Below are positions 7,479 through 16,656 of a stretch of DNA of 64,000 bases, piece after piece; position 1 is the stretch's first letter, and every line of letters begins with the position of its first letter. Below the pieces are notes generated by a model that was given only the letters and a program-made list of their open reading frames with translations, had not been told where the DNA came from and did not search any database. This stretch comes from Porticoccaceae bacterium (GTDB lineage Bacteria > Pseudomonadota > Gammaproteobacteria > Pseudomonadales > Porticoccaceae): contig JAHEHL010000004.1 of NCBI GenBank assembly GCA_024644595.1, positions 201,224 to 265,223 on the forward strand. The letters are read 5' to 3'. Position numbers and translations under genes: made by a program.

Positions 7479-8315
7479 ATGTCTTTTAGCGTGACTGCAT
7501 CTGATGGCGCCTGTGGCGCCGAAATCACCGGCATCGACTTATCCCGGCCACTCGACAACCAGACTATTAAAGCGATTCGTCAAGCCTGGCTTGAACACCA
7601 TGTTGTGTGTTTCCCTGATCAAACCATCGATGATGACGACCTTGAGCGCTTTAGCCAATATTTTGGCGAGTTTGCTGGTGACCCATATATTGAGTCGCTA
7701 AAAGACCGCAAAAATATTATTGAACTACGACGCACGGCTGATGAGCAGACACCAATCTTTGCAGAAGCCTGGCACACCGACTGGAGCTTTGGCGAAAAGC
7801 CTCCAGCGGCCACTATTCTCTATGGCATAACCATTCCACCCCACGGCGGTCACACCAGCTTTATCAACCAGCATAAAGTGCTAGAGGCAATGCCGGAAGA
7901 GCTGTTCGATCGTCTTAAAGATAAAGTTGCTCTGCACTCTGCGCAAAAAGGCTATGCGCCGGACGGCCTCTACGGTGAGCAGGAAAAAGACGCCAACCGC
8001 GGCTTTAAAATCAACTTCTCTGACTCGGCCTATGCCGTGCAACCACACCCAATTATTCGGCAACATCCCGAGACCGGCGAAAAGTGTATCTACGGCTGTT
8101 TTGGTTACATTATTGGTATTGAGGGCATGGATGAAAGCGACGCTATGGCGCTGCTGGAAGAACTCTACCTGTGGCAGACTCGAGAAGAGTTTCAGTATCA
8201 ACACCACTGGAAGGCCGGCATGCTGATTATGTGGGATAACCGCTCGGTGCTGCATAAAGCCAATGGCGGCTATCAGGGTTATGAGCGAGTTTTACATCGC
8301 ACTGTTGTCGGTTAA
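7479..8315 (+). CDS. TauD/TfdA-family Fe(II)/2-oxoglutarate dioxygenase
   Basis: This 278-residue enzyme is of the taurine dioxygenase/TfdA type. It has the HxD iron motif in 'AWHTDWSF', the distal histidine in 'NRSVLHKA', and the 2-oxoglutarate-binding arginine in 'RVLHRTVVG' at the very C-terminus. The family hydroxylates small sulfonates, phenoxyacetates, sulfate esters, carnitine precursors and other carboxylates with 2-oxoglutarate and O2. The substrate is not evident. Taurine or alkylsulfonate would suit the sulfur genes on the left, but the acyl-CoA ligase to the right suggests a carboxylate. I use the ATG at 7479 because GAGGTG lies just upstream; an in-frame GTG at 7473 overlaps that ribosome-binding site. 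The gene probably has its own promoter at 7347-7376. Confidence 0.82.
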   Translation: MSFSVTASDGACGAEITGIDLSRPLDNQTIKAIRQAWLEHHVVCFPDQTIDDDDLERFSQYFGEFAGDPYIESLKDRKNIIELRRTADEQTPIFAEAWHTDWSFGEKPPAATILYGITIPPHGGHTSFINQHKVLEAMPEELFDRLKDKVALHSAQKGYAPDGLYGEQEKDANRGFKINFSDSAYAVQPHPIIRQHPETGEKCIYGCFGYIIGIEGMDESDAMALLEELYLWQTREEFQYQHHWKAGMLIMWDNRSVLHKANGGYQGYERVLHRTVVG

Positions 8316-8327
8316 TCAAAGTAAGTA

Positions 8328-8363
8328 AAAACTAGTAGGTTAAAACTAGCGTAATAAAACTAG
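8328..8363. repeat. Three AAAACTAG direct repeats with 14-bp period
   Basis: AAAACTAG occurs at 8328-8335, 8342-8349 and 8356-8363, each exactly 14 bp apart, in the 103-bp gap between the dioxygenase and the CoA ligase. The intervening six bases differ, so the repeated octamer looks selected or recently duplicated. It may be a regulator-binding array or a slippage product in AT-rich spacer. There is no origin-type context. Confidence 0.55.
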
Positions 8364-8418
8364 CCTGTTAAAAAAGTGTACCTAAAAAAAGCATAAAAAT
8401 AACAAGGGGAACAAAAAC

Positions 8419-9999
8419 GTGATTCCATTGGATAAACTTACCTGTGTAGCGGATATCACCCGCTATCAAGCCAGCATCAATGGCGAGCGTATCGCCCAGT
8501 TTTTTGAAGGTCGCGAAACCAGCTACAGCGAACTTGACCGGCGTGCCAGCCGAATTGCCAACGGCCTGATTGCAGCACAATGCACGCCCGGCACCCGTAT
8601 CGGCTATCTGGGTAAAAACAGCGACTACTACTTTGAAGTAATGAGTGGCGCCGCCAAAGCCAATGTTGTCATCGCCGCGGTCAACTGGCGGCTGGCGGCG
8701 CCGGAAATCGACTACGTGCTGACCAATGCCGAAGTCGAAATTCTCTTTGTCGGCCAAGAATTTTATTCACTGATTGAACAGCTAGCCCCATCCCTCACTA
8801 ATGTCCGAATGATCATTGCAGTCGACGGCGCAGAAGGCCATAGCCCAAAACAATGGCTCTCTTATACCGACTGGCGCGACCAGCAATCTGATCGTGACCC
8901 AATGTTGCCCATCGCTATGGATGACGATGTTATCCAGCTCTACACCAGCGGTACCACCGGCCACCCCAAAGGCGTTCAGCTCACCAACAGCAATTATCTC
9001 GACCTGCTGGACCAAGCCGCTAATGGAGGCTGGGGTGACTGGGTTGAAGGTGAGGCAAGCATTGTTGCTATGCCAATCTTCCATGTTGCCGGGGTAAATA
9101 TTGGCATGCTCGGGCTCGCTCAGGGCCTGAAAAATATCGTCCTACGGGATATCGATCCGGTGGTTATCTTAAATCTGTTGGAACAGCACCGTATTCGTTA
9201 TGCCTTTTTTGTTCCGGCGGTGATTCTATTTTTAAATTCAGTTCCAGATGTACGTCAACGGGATTTCTCCAATCTGGAGATGATTCTCTATGGCGCCAGC
9301 CCGATCTCGCAAGAGGTGCTGCTGACCGCAACGGATATCTTTAAGTGCGAGTTCTGCCAGGTTTATGGACTCACCGAAACCGCAGGCGCTGGCACCATCC
9401 TCATTCACGAAGATCACGATCCGGCTCGAGGCAAACTGCGCTCTTGCGGCAAGCCTGCCGCTACCGCGCAAATCCGTATTATTGATGATAAAGGACAGGA
9501 TATGCCCGCCAATCAAGTTGGTGAGATACTCTATCGCTCTGGCAGTGTCATGAAGGGCTACTGGAAAAATGACGAGGCCACCGCAAAGACAATTATCGAT
9601 GGCTGGTTTTACACCGGCGATGCCGGCTATCTCGATGACGAGGGCTACCTGTTTATCCACGACCGCATCAAGGACATGATTGTCTCCGGCGGCGAAAACG
9701 TCTACCCAGCCGAAGTGGAAAATGCCCTTTTCAGCCATCCCGCCATTGCCGATGTCGCCGTGATCGGTGTGCCTGACGAAAAATGGGGCGAAGCGGTGAA
9801 AGCCGTTGTGGTCTTAAAACCCGGCGCCACCGCCAACCAAGACGATATTATAAGCCACGCCAGAAAACACATCGCCGGATACAAGGTGCCAAAAAGTGTC
9901 GATTTTACCGACGCCCTACCGCGCAATCCGACCGGAAAGTTACTCAAGCGAGAGTTGCGAGCACCCTACTGGCAGGAAGGCGGAAGGCAGATTAATTAA
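8419..9999 (+). CDS. Acyl-CoA synthetase (AMP-forming, class I ligase)
   Basis: This 526-residue ANL-superfamily ligase activates a carboxylic acid through an acyl-adenylate and then transfers it to CoA. Motifs are the P-loop 'YTSGTTGHPKGV' (about residue 175), 'YGLTETAGAG', 'GWFYTGDAGYLDDEGY', the hinge 'DRIKDMIVSGGENVYP', and the catalytic lysine region 'PRNPTGKLLKREL' near the C-terminus. It most resembles medium/long-chain or aromatic fatty-acyl ligases; the exact acid is not readable. It starts with GTG; AAGGGG at 8404-8409 is well placed. A clear terminator follows. It is probably co-transcribed with the TauD-like dioxygenase, 103 bp upstream, so the pair could hydroxylate and activate one substrate. 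Confidence 0.85.
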   Translation: MIPLDKLTCVADITRYQASINGERIAQFFEGRETSYSELDRRASRIANGLIAAQCTPGTRIGYLGKNSDYYFEVMSGAAKANVVIAAVNWRLAAPEIDYVLTNAEVEILFVGQEFYSLIEQLAPSLTNVRMIIAVDGAEGHSPKQWLSYTDWRDQQSDRDPMLPIAMDDDVIQLYTSGTTGHPKGVQLTNSNYLDLLDQAANGGWGDWVEGEASIVAMPIFHVAGVNIGMLGLAQGLKNIVLRDIDPVVILNLLEQHRIRYAFFVPAVILFLNSVPDVRQRDFSNLEMILYGASPISQEVLLTATDIFKCEFCQVYGLTETAGAGTILIHEDHDPARGKLRSCGKPAATAQIRIIDDKGQDMPANQVGEILYRSGSVMKGYWKNDEATAKTIIDGWFYTGDAGYLDDEGYLFIHDRIKDMIVSGGENVYPAEVENALFSHPAIADVAVIGVPDEKWGEAVKAVVVLKPGATANQDDIISHARKHIAGYKVPKSVDFTDALPRNPTGKLLKRELRAPYWQEGGRQIN

Positions 10000-10019
10000 T
10001 TACATTAAAAGTAACAAAA

Positions 10020-10056
10020 AGCCCCGGCCTTTTAATTGAGAGCCGGGGCTTTTTTA
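10020..10056 (+). terminator. Rho-independent terminator after the acyl-CoA synthetase
   Basis: A 9-bp GC-rich stem, AGCCCCGGC (10020-10028) with GCCGGGGCT (10042-10050), has a 13-base loop and is followed by a T run. It lies 20 bp after the ligase stop. The A run upstream may let it work on the minus strand too, but no minus-strand gene ends there apart from the downstream side of the esterase region. Confidence 0.85.
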
Positions 10057-10140
10057 TTTGTCCTCGGGAGAGGAATTTTCCTTCACCCTTTGGTTCGACT
10101 AACCACTATTGACGAGGCCCTACCCTTCAACCTAAATCCC

Positions 10141-11682
10141 TTAAGGCTGTTCAAGTTTCTCTAGCGCGATTGGCATCAAGCGTTCAACAAATCTACTATA
10201 CGCGAGTTCTGAAGGGTGCAATCCATCCGTCGCTACTAATTCCGGATCGTTCAAACCCTCTCTGGTGATGTCAGTGATATCGACGTATGTGAGACCATTA
10301 TCTTCACAGTAATCTCGAGCATAGTTGTTATACAGGTCTATATCCGCACTGGTCCGAATGGGATTTCTAGCGTTGCCAAAAGGCGTAAAGGCGTAGTCGG
10401 GGATTGATAGCACAATTAATCTGGAGGCGTCTCCCCCTACTGAAGAAATCGCCCTATCTACCAGCGCGATAAACTCAGTCTCATAGACATCAAAAGCTTT
10501 ACCTTGAAACTGATTGTTAACACCAATAAGCAGCGTTACAAGATCAAAATCAGTCGCTGGATTTTCGATCTCTATAGCGCTGAGCAAATTAGTGGTAGTC
10601 CAACCGGTTTTAGCAATAACTTGCAAACCAATGCTATCCCGATCTGAGTATTCGAAGATCAGATTATCCTTTAACTGTTGAGGAAAGCTACAGGTCTCGC
10701 AGACTGATTGCCCGATAGTATAGCTGTCACCCAGAGACAGTAATTTAAGATTGAACGCACTGTCGCGGTCAGTCGATTGAAAAAATCGCCAGATCACTTC
10801 ATAGAGATTAAACTCGTCACCAAACTCTATGTTATGCCCGCCCCTTTCAACAACAACATAACGAACTTTTTTATTATTCAAACAGCCACTGTAGGTGAAT
10901 TCTTCTACTGTTTGTCGACCCCAAATTATTGTTCTGGTTGAGGGCGTCATAGTGCAGTTAAAGTTCAACGCCCAGTTTTCGGCGCTGTTTTTGGCTGACA
11001 AAAAGTTGTTATCACCCGCAGCAGCGCCAGCGCCGCCATTTATTGGTACTAGCTGATCATTGTCCCCATTTAACTGAAATACCGAGACAGGCTGCAGGGG
11101 TACTGAATCTCTGATAGAGAGAATCTGCTGATTCATCAAGGGTGCGATGCCCGCGAATACTGAGTTCTGCTTGGCGATTTTATTGACAAGGCCGGCACCG
11201 TTAGAAAAACCAACGCCGTAGATCTTATTCAGATCAAAACGACTATCAGCCTCTAAACTGTTAACCATGAGGGATAGAAATTCCAGATCATCGGCACCTG
11301 TCTCACCACTGACATTCCATTGCTGCTCATAGCCGTCGGGGAAAATACCGATAAATTCTCCGGCATCAATTAAAGCACCAATATCGGGGTTAGCATTTAA
11401 GAAGCCCTCACCATGATCACCCTCGCCATGGAAGAAAAAAACCACAGGATAAGCATCCCCAGCCTGGTCTGCAGGTGTTCGGATCAAAAATGTCCTCTCA
11501 ACAAGCTGTCCATCGATACTCTGGCTAATTGTATTCTGGCCAGACACTACAGCCGTTAACGTCTCAGAAGCGAGGATGACAGTCTGCGTCTGCAATGCTG
11601 GTGGAGAGGAGGAGCCACCACCACAGCCTGTTAGGAACAGGAGGTACAGGAGCAATGGTGACAACCGAATCGGGAATTTCAT
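10141..11682 (-). CDS. Lipoprotein with two esterase domains: PHB-depolymerase-like plus SGNH/GDSL hydrolase
   Basis: This 513-residue exported lipoprotein has a signal peptide ending in the lipobox LTGC (C20) and a short Gly/Ser linker. Residues about 45-300 form an alpha/beta-hydrolase of the LpqC/PHB-depolymerase type: 'VVFFFHGEGDHGEGF', 'GIFPDGYEQQW', the nucleophile elbow GFSNG, and a late 'GGHNIEFG' that may supply the histidine. Residues about 315-513 are an SGNH/GDSL hydrolase: GDSY (block I serine), 'LIGVNNQF' (block III) and 'DGLHPS' (block V Asp-His). Both catalytic sets look intact. The likely job is cleavage of two kinds of ester bond, for example acetyl or feruloyl groups on polysaccharides or polyesters. 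AAAGGG precedes the ATG. It lies 21 bp after a small gene and may be co-transcribed with it. Confidence 0.78.
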   Translation of the reverse strand: MKFPIRLSPLLLYLLFLTGCGGGSSSPPALQTQTVILASETLTAVVSGQNTISQSIDGQLVERTFLIRTPADQAGDAYPVVFFFHGEGDHGEGFLNANPDIGALIDAGEFIGIFPDGYEQQWNVSGETGADDLEFLSLMVNSLEADSRFDLNKIYGVGFSNGAGLVNKIAKQNSVFAGIAPLMNQQILSIRDSVPLQPVSVFQLNGDNDQLVPINGGAGAAAGDNNFLSAKNSAENWALNFNCTMTPSTRTIIWGRQTVEEFTYSGCLNNKKVRYVVVERGGHNIEFGDEFNLYEVIWRFFQSTDRDSAFNLKLLSLGDSYTIGQSVCETCSFPQQLKDNLIFEYSDRDSIGLQVIAKTGWTTTNLLSAIEIENPATDFDLVTLLIGVNNQFQGKAFDVYETEFIALVDRAISSVGGDASRLIVLSIPDYAFTPFGNARNPIRTSADIDLYNNYARDYCEDNGLTYVDITDITREGLNDPELVATDGLHPSELAYSRFVERLMPIALEKLEQP

Positions 11683-11703
11683 GCTTAGCCCTTTAGCAGT
11701 CTT

Positions 11704-11898
11704 TTAGCAGTCTTTTTTCTTACGAACGATAGTCGCCTCAAGCGTGTCATCCTGAAGACGCTTGTCAATTTCTTCCAGCGACATATAGTCAAGATCCCAG
11801 TGATTGCAGATGTCATTCCTGAACCTGGTGTGGTTTTTGTCGGTGGATTCTGATTTTTTTCGATTGAAATATCTGAGCAATCTATCGGTAATAGCCAT
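11704..11898 (-). CDS. Small charged hypothetical protein (64 aa)
   Basis: I do not recognise this protein. It is 64 residues, very rich in Lys, Arg, Asp and Glu, with no signal peptide or membrane segment, and ends in KKKDC. A GGAG/AAGGG stretch lies upstream of the ATG. An alternative frame on the same strand (11685-11924) also reads open, but its composition is less natural. The stop is 21 bp before the two-domain esterase gene. An 11-bp tandem duplication (TTTAGCAGTCT, from about 11692) spans the stop and the esterase leader, so the 3' end may be recently altered. Confidence 0.45.
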   Translation of the reverse strand: MAITDRLLRYFNRKKSESTDKNHTRFRNDICNHWDLDYMSLEEIDKRLQDDTLEATIVRKKKDC

Positions 11899-12037
11899 GC
11901 CCTTTGTACTCCGCAGCTCGCCAATTGGATTGCTTATGTAATCCCCCGGAAAAATAATCGCGGATTTTGAGTAGAGACTTTTATGACGTTAATCGAAGGA
12001 GTTATCTATTGTTTCGGTTAATGGGGATTACAAGCAC

Positions 12038-12074
12038 AAAAAAGCCCCAGTAACATCGCAGTTACTGGGACTTG
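12038..12074 (-). terminator. Rho-independent terminator after the tRNA-tail repeat
   Basis: On the minus strand, CCCAGTAAC pairs with GTTACTGGG (12061-12069 with 12046-12054) around a 6-base loop and is followed by GCTTTTTT. It lies directly downstream of the duplicated tRNA-Ser tail at 12081-12100, just as the terminator at 12209-12243 follows the real tRNA. Confidence 0.75.
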
Positions 12075-12080
12075 ATATAT

Positions 12081-12208
12081 TGGCGGTGAGAGAGGGATTG
12101 GTGTCTATCAGCCTAGAAGGCTGATAGAAAGTCCTGCGGACCGCCTGCGGCGCCCAAAATGCTTTCGCATTTTGTCGAACCGGCGAGGGTTCTCACCCTC
12201 TTACACCT
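12081..12208 (-). ncRNA. tRNA-tail-containing repeat unit, RtT-like candidate
   Basis: This unit lies on the minus strand downstream of tRNA-Ser. It ends with 19 bases identical to the 3' end of that tRNA including CCA (12081-12099 matches 12251-12269, exactly 170 bp apart) and is followed by its own terminator. The body has three strong hairpins: GAGGGT/ACCCTC, AAAATGC/GCATTTT with a GAAA loop, and CTATCAGCCT/AGGCTGATAG. It is not a tRNA, since no cloverleaf or anticodon arm can be drawn. In E. coli tyrT a repeat of about 178 bp that includes 19 bp of the tRNA 3' end produces RtT RNA. The architecture here is the same, and assignment to that family is an inference. Confidence 0.5.
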
Positions 12209-12243
12209 GAAAAAAAATCCCCCGCATCGATAATGCGGGGGAT
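12209..12243 (-). terminator. Rho-independent terminator after tRNA-Ser
   Basis: On the minus strand an 11-bp stem (ATCCCCCGCAT with ATGCGGGGGAT; 12217-12227 and 12233-12243) has a 5-base loop and is followed by eight Ts. It begins 7 bp after the tRNA CCA end. Confidence 0.88.
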
Positions 12244-12250
12244 CTCTTTT

Positions 12251-12341
12251 TGGCGGTGAGAGAGGGATTCGAACCCTCGAAACGCTATTAACGCTTACAC
12301 ACTTTCCAGGCGTGCTCCTTCAGCCACTCGGACACCTCACC
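12251..12341 (-). tRNA. tRNA-Ser (anticodon GGA)
   Basis: This 91-base minus-strand gene begins GGTGAGG and ends with encoded CCA. The acceptor stem GGTGAGG pairs with the 3' CTCACC region. The anticodon loop reads CTGGAAA, giving anticodon GGA for UCC/UCU serine codons. The long variable arm (GCGTT...AGCGTTT) is typical of class II tRNA-Ser, and the T loop is GGTTCGAATCC. Its 3' 19 bases recur 170 bp downstream. It is followed by a strong terminator. Confidence 0.95.
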
Positions 12342-12457
12342 ATAAACTATTACTGCAACCGTTTTCTGTCCACTACTAACTGGAAAGGAGCACGGCGATC
12401 TCTTGAGCGGCGGAACTGTACACAACCATTCCTGCAAAAGCAATCAGGCCTTCCGGG

Positions 12458-15331
12458 TTAGGCTATATCGCTTTCATAGTCGGCGATTGATGGGCAGGAA
12501 CAGACCAGGTTGCGGTCGCCATACACATGATCGAGACGGCCAACAGGTGGCCAGTATTTATTCTCTCGGAGCGATTCCAGTGGATAGGCGGCCTGACTTC
12601 GGCTGTAACTGCGTTTCCAGTGGTCACTACTGACTGTGGCCGCGGTGTGCGGTGCGTGTACCAGTGGGTTGTCGGCGAGTTCGAACTGCCCTGCTGCGAC
12701 CTGATTGATTTCTTGTTTAATGGCAATCATGGCGTCGCAGAACCGATCTAGCTCGGCTTTTGATTCACTTTCGGTGGGTTCGATCATCAGGGTACCTGCG
12801 ACCGGAAATGACATGGTGGGTGCGTGAAAACCATAATCGATCAGGCGCTTGGCGATATCATCAACACTGATGCCGATCTCGTCTTTGATTGTCCGTACGT
12901 CAAGAATACATTCGTGGGCGATGCGACCCTGAGCTCCGGTGTAAAGAATCTCATAATCATTCTGCAGCCTGGTGGCAACATAATTGGCGTTGAGGATGGC
13001 CACTTCGGTAGCTTGCTTAAGTCCGGCGCGGCCCATCATGCGAATATACATCCAGGTGATCGGCAGAATGCTGGCACTGCCGTAGGGTGCCGCTGATATC
13101 TGCCCGCCCCTGCGTTCGCCAGCGTCATTCTCGCGCGGCATAAACGGTGCCAGATGGGCTCCGACGCCGATTGGGCCAACACCTGGGCCGCCGCCGCCGT
13201 GAGGTATGCAGAAGGTTTTATGCAGGTTGAGGTGTGAGACATCGCCGCCAAACTTACCAGGCTGGCAGAGACCAACCATGGCGTTGAGGTTGGCGCCGTC
13301 GATATAGACCTGGCCGCCGTGCTGATGAACAATTTCGCAGATCTCGCCAATACGCTCTTCAAACACGCCGTGGGTGGAGGGATAGGTGACCATTATCGCT
13401 GACAGTTTGTCGGCGTGGATTTCGGCCTTGGCTTTAAGGTCATCGACGTCGACATTGCCCTGTTCGTCACATTTAACCACCACCACTTGCATACCACACA
13501 TCTGTGCGGAAGCCGGATTGGTGCCATGAGCGGAGCTGGGAATCAGACAGATAGTGCGCTGCCCTTCTCCGCGACTTTCGTGGTAGCCGCGAATAGCCAG
13601 CAGCCCGGCATATTCGCCCTGAGAGCCTGCATTGGGTTGCAGTGACATAGCATCATAGCCAGTGGCGGCACAGAGCATGGATTCAAGATCGTCGATCAGT
13701 GCGCGATAACCAAGGGTCTGATCGTTGGGCGCAAACGGGTGCATACAGGCAAATTCGGGCCAGCTAATGGGCAACATTTCGGCCGTTGCATTGAGTTTCA
13801 TGGTGCACGAGCCGAGCGGAATCATGGCTCGGTCAAGGGCGATATCCTTGTCAGAAAGTTTGCGCAGATAGCGCAGCATTTCTGTTTCCGAGTGATAGTG
13901 GTTAAATGTTGGATGGCTTAAAAAATCGTCCGTACGTTGAATGTCTCCAGGTATTGAATCGATAATATCCACAGCCAGCTGGTCTACCTGAAGCTGATGC
14001 TCTCCAATAAAGATAGTCCACAGGTCGCTAATCTCTTTGCGGGTTACGGTTTCATCCAACGAGATACCGAGAGTGTTTTCATCGATTCTGCGAAGATTAA
14101 TTTTGCCAGTTTCGGCAGCCTGTAAAATAGCGCTTGTACGGCTACCCGTATCAAAGGTCAAAGTGTCAAACCAGTTGCTGTTGATGGGTTTGATACCGTG
14201 CAGGGCGAGTCCCTTTGCCAGTATCGAGGTCATCAGGTTGACTCGGCGGGCAATCCGCTCGAGACCTGCCGGACCATGATAGACCGCATACATACTGGCG
14301 ATGACTGCCAACAGCACCTGCGCAGTGCAGATGTTCGATGTCGCTTTCTCACGGCGAATATGCTGCTCGCGAGTTTGCAGTGCCAGACGATATGCAGGCT
14401 GACCATTGGCGTCCTGAGACAGGCCAACCAGACGTCCGGGCAAGTTGCGTTTAAAGGCTTCACGGGTCGCCATATAGGCGGCGTGGGGGCCGCCAAATCC
14501 GAGTGGCACACCAAAGCGCTGGGTTGAACCAATCGCTACGTCGGCGCCAAGAGAACCGGGGGATTCAAGCAATACCAAGCTGAGTATATCGGCGGCCATC
14601 ACCACCAGCGCACCCTGCCCCTGCAGCTGCTGGATCAGGGCTCTAAAGTTACGAATTTCACCGCTGGCACCCGGGTATTGCAGCAGCGCACCAAACAGAT
14701 CATCCGGCACTTGATGAGAGTCGCCAATGACCACTTCAATGCCGACCGGTTCAGCACGGGTTTTAATAATCTCTATGGTCTGCGGCAGGCAATCACTATC
14801 GACAAAGAAACGCAGTGATTTTGATTTCGACATACGTTGGCACAGCGCCATGGCCTCTGCTGCTGCAGTGCCCTCATCGAGCATCGAGGCATTCGCCATC
14901 TGCATGCCGGTGAGGTCAGTGATCATAGTCTGGAAATTGATCAACGCCTCCAGACGGCCCTGGGATATCTCTGGCTGATAAGGTGTGTACGCTGTGTACC
15001 AAGCCGGATTTTCGAGAATATTGCGCTGCACTACATTAGGCGTAATGCAGTTGTAGTAACCCTGCCCGATAAAGCTGCGGAAGACCTTGTTCTGCTGGGC
15101 GATATGGCGAAGTTCGGCAAGAGCCTGAGCTTCACTGCAACCATCGTCGATCGCCAGTGGCTGGGTCATGGCAATCGCTTCCGGCACAACCTGTCGGGTT
15201 AGCTGTTGCAGACTGGTGCAGCCCAATGCCTCCAGCATCTGCTGTTGGTCATCAACACCTGGCCCAATATGGCGGGCGATAAATTCTGCCTGGTTTTCCA
15301 GATCGGTGAGACTGCGGGTTTTCTGTAGCAT
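12458..15331 (-). CDS. gcvP: Glycine dehydrogenase (decarboxylating), glycine cleavage P protein
   Basis: This PLP enzyme decarboxylates glycine and passes the aminomethyl group to lipoyl-GcvH. It is a single-chain P protein with two homologous halves; the PLP lysine lies in '[19 protein letters not shown]'. Conserved 'FIARHIGP' near the N-terminus aligns with E. coli GcvP. I take the ATG at 15331, because it gives 957 residues, the E. coli length, and GAGAG lies 8 bp upstream. In-frame ATG 15346 and GTG 15394 add only unconserved residues. It follows gcvT directly; gcvH is absent from this locus, so lipoyl carrier protein must come from elsewhere. Confidence 0.95.
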   Translation of the reverse strand: MLQKTRSLTDLENQAEFIARHIGPGVDDQQQMLEALGCTSLQQLTRQVVPEAIAMTQPLAIDDGCSEAQALAELRHIAQQNKVFRSFIGQGYYNCITPNVVQRNILENPAWYTAYTPYQPEISQGRLEALINFQTMITDLTGMQMANASMLDEGTAAAEAMALCQRMSKSKSLRFFVDSDCLPQTIEIIKTRAEPVGIEVVIGDSHQVPDDLFGALLQYPGASGEIRNFRALIQQLQGQGALVVMAADILSLVLLESPGSLGADVAIGSTQRFGVPLGFGGPHAAYMATREAFKRNLPGRLVGLSQDANGQPAYRLALQTREQHIRREKATSNICTAQVLLAVIASMYAVYHGPAGLERIARRVNLMTSILAKGLALHGIKPINSNWFDTLTFDTGSRTSAILQAAETGKINLRRIDENTLGISLDETVTRKEISDLWTIFIGEHQLQVDQLAVDIIDSIPGDIQRTDDFLSHPTFNHYHSETEMLRYLRKLSDKDIALDRAMIPLGSCTMKLNATAEMLPISWPEFACMHPFAPNDQTLGYRALIDDLESMLCAATGYDAMSLQPNAGSQGEYAGLLAIRGYHESRGEGQRTICLIPSSAHGTNPASAQMCGMQVVVVKCDEQGNVDVDDLKAKAEIHADKLSAIMVTYPSTHGVFEERIGEICEIVHQHGGQVYIDGANLNAMVGLCQPGKFGGDVSHLNLHKTFCIPHGGGGPGVGPIGVGAHLAPFMPRENDAGERRGGQISAAPYGSASILPITWMYIRMMGRAGLKQATEVAILNANYVATRLQNDYEILYTGAQGRIAHECILDVRTIKDEIGISVDDIAKRLIDYGFHAPTMSFPVAGTLMIEPTESESKAELDRFCDAMIAIKQEINQVAAGQFELADNPLVHAPHTAATVSSDHWKRSYSRSQAAYPLESLRENKYWPPVGRLDHVYGDRNLVCSCPSIADYESDIA

Positions 15332-15383
15332 TGATTGGGCTCTCATGTTGGTCAGCAGCGTCAGGCCACTGAAATGTTTACTC

Positions 15384-16508
15384 TCAGGGACCACGAAAAT
15401 AGCGTTGTTCTACCAGAGGCATAGCCGTTACGGTGATCGGTCGCGGCACACCGCGGACCAATGCATTAAGCTTGGTGCCCACTGCGGATTGCTCACTCAG
15501 CACATAACCCATGGCCACCGGTTTCTGAAGGGTTGGACCAAAACCACCACTGGTGATGTGGCCGACAATGGTGCCCTGGTCATCAACGATCTCGGCGCCT
15601 TCTCGCACCGGAGCGCGGCCATCGACAATAAAGCCAACGCGTTTTTTGGCGACGCCATCAGCCATCTGTTGAAGAATAATGTCAGCACCAGGGAAACCAC
15701 CGGCTTTGGCGCCGTTGGCGCGACGTGATCTGCTGATACTCCAGCTAAGACCCGCTTCTATCGGCGTCGTCTGCTGGTCAAGCTCGTGGCCGTATAGGCA
15801 CAGGCCGGCTTCAAGACGCAGGGAATCACGAGCACCGAGACCAATCCACTGAACGCAGTCGAAACTGAGCAGTTTTTCCACCAGCTTGTGGGCGTCTTCA
15901 GGCGCAACCGAAATCTCAAAACCGTCTTCACCGGTATAGCCAGAGCGAGTGATATAGCAGTCAACTCCAGCAATAGTGCTGTGACAGCCGTGCATAAACG
16001 ACAGCTGACTGGCAGCATCTGACAAGTCCGCCATCACCTGTTTCGCAAGCAGACCTTGCAGGGCCACCAGACCCTGCTCAGCGAGATAGTCAATTTTGAA
16101 CCCAGATAGATGACGGCGAAAATGCTCGAGGTCCTCAGCCTTGCAGCCCGCATTAACCACCAGAAAAAATTGATCTTCAGCCCAGCGGGTAATAATCAGA
16201 TCGTCGAGCACCCCACCCTGCTCATTGGTCAACACCGCATAGGTTTGCTGATTGATAGCCAGCGACTCCAGATCGACCGGCAGCAGTTTTTCCAGCGCTG
16301 CGGCAACACCATCACCAGCAATAATAATCTGGCCCATATGCGAGACATCGAAGAGGCCGGCATTGTCCCTGCAGTGGAGGTGCTCTTGCATAATCCCAGC
16401 ACTGTATTGCACGGGCATCAGATAACCGGCAAAAGGTACCATTTTGCCACCTGCGGCGAGATGGTAATCGTTGAAAACGGTGGTCTGAACCGGTCTGTCT
16501 GTCGACAT
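15384..16508 (-). CDS. gcvT: Aminomethyltransferase, glycine cleavage T protein
   Basis: GcvT transfers the methylene group from aminomethyl-lipoyl-GcvH to tetrahydrofolate and releases ammonia. The 374 residues show the family landmarks '[16 protein letters not shown]', '[10 protein letters not shown]', '[11 protein letters not shown]', '[21 protein letters not shown]' and '[12 protein letters not shown]'. AGGG precedes the ATG. It is first in the gcvT-gcvP pair, with gcvP starting about 50 bp after its stop. The 148-bp space to the divergent LysR gene holds the promoter. I looked there for a glycine riboswitch and saw none, so control is probably by protein. Confidence 0.93.
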   Translation of the reverse strand: MSTDRPVQTTVFNDYHLAAGGKMVPFAGYLMPVQYSAGIMQEHLHCRDNAGLFDVSHMGQIIIAGDGVAAALEKLLPVDLESLAINQQTYAVLTNEQGGVLDDLIITRWAEDQFFLVVNAGCKAEDLEHFRRHLSGFKIDYLAEQGLVALQGLLAKQVMADLSDAASQLSFMHGCHSTIAGVDCYITRSGYTGEDGFEISVAPEDAHKLVEKLLSFDCVQWIGLGARDSLRLEAGLCLYGHELDQQTTPIEAGLSWSISRSRRANGAKAGGFPGADIILQQMADGVAKKRVGFIVDGRAPVREGAEIVDDQGTIVGHITSGGFGPTLQKPVAMGYVLSEQSAVGTKLNALVRGVPRPITVTAMPLVEQRYFRGP

Positions 16509-16656
16509 AAATTACCCTACTATTGAAACCTAAAAAAACCACAGGCTGAATTGAGTCGACATTCTATGACGTCGGATGTGATTTGTTAAATTAATAGATT
16601 CAATGGTAGCATTAATAATATTAATACCTAAATGAGTGCTACTCAGGCTGGAAACG

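Noticed and set aside
12081-12208. Second tRNA gene or phage attachment site
   Set aside because: Only the 19-base 3' tail matches; no anticodon arm or acceptor 5' strand can be drawn. An att duplication would flank an element, but just 150 bp of hairpins and terminator lie between. The RtT-like reading explains the matching terminators better.
16509-16656. Glycine riboswitch upstream of gcvT
   Set aside because: The leader lacks the paired aptamer core motifs and is mostly AT-rich; length is also marginal.
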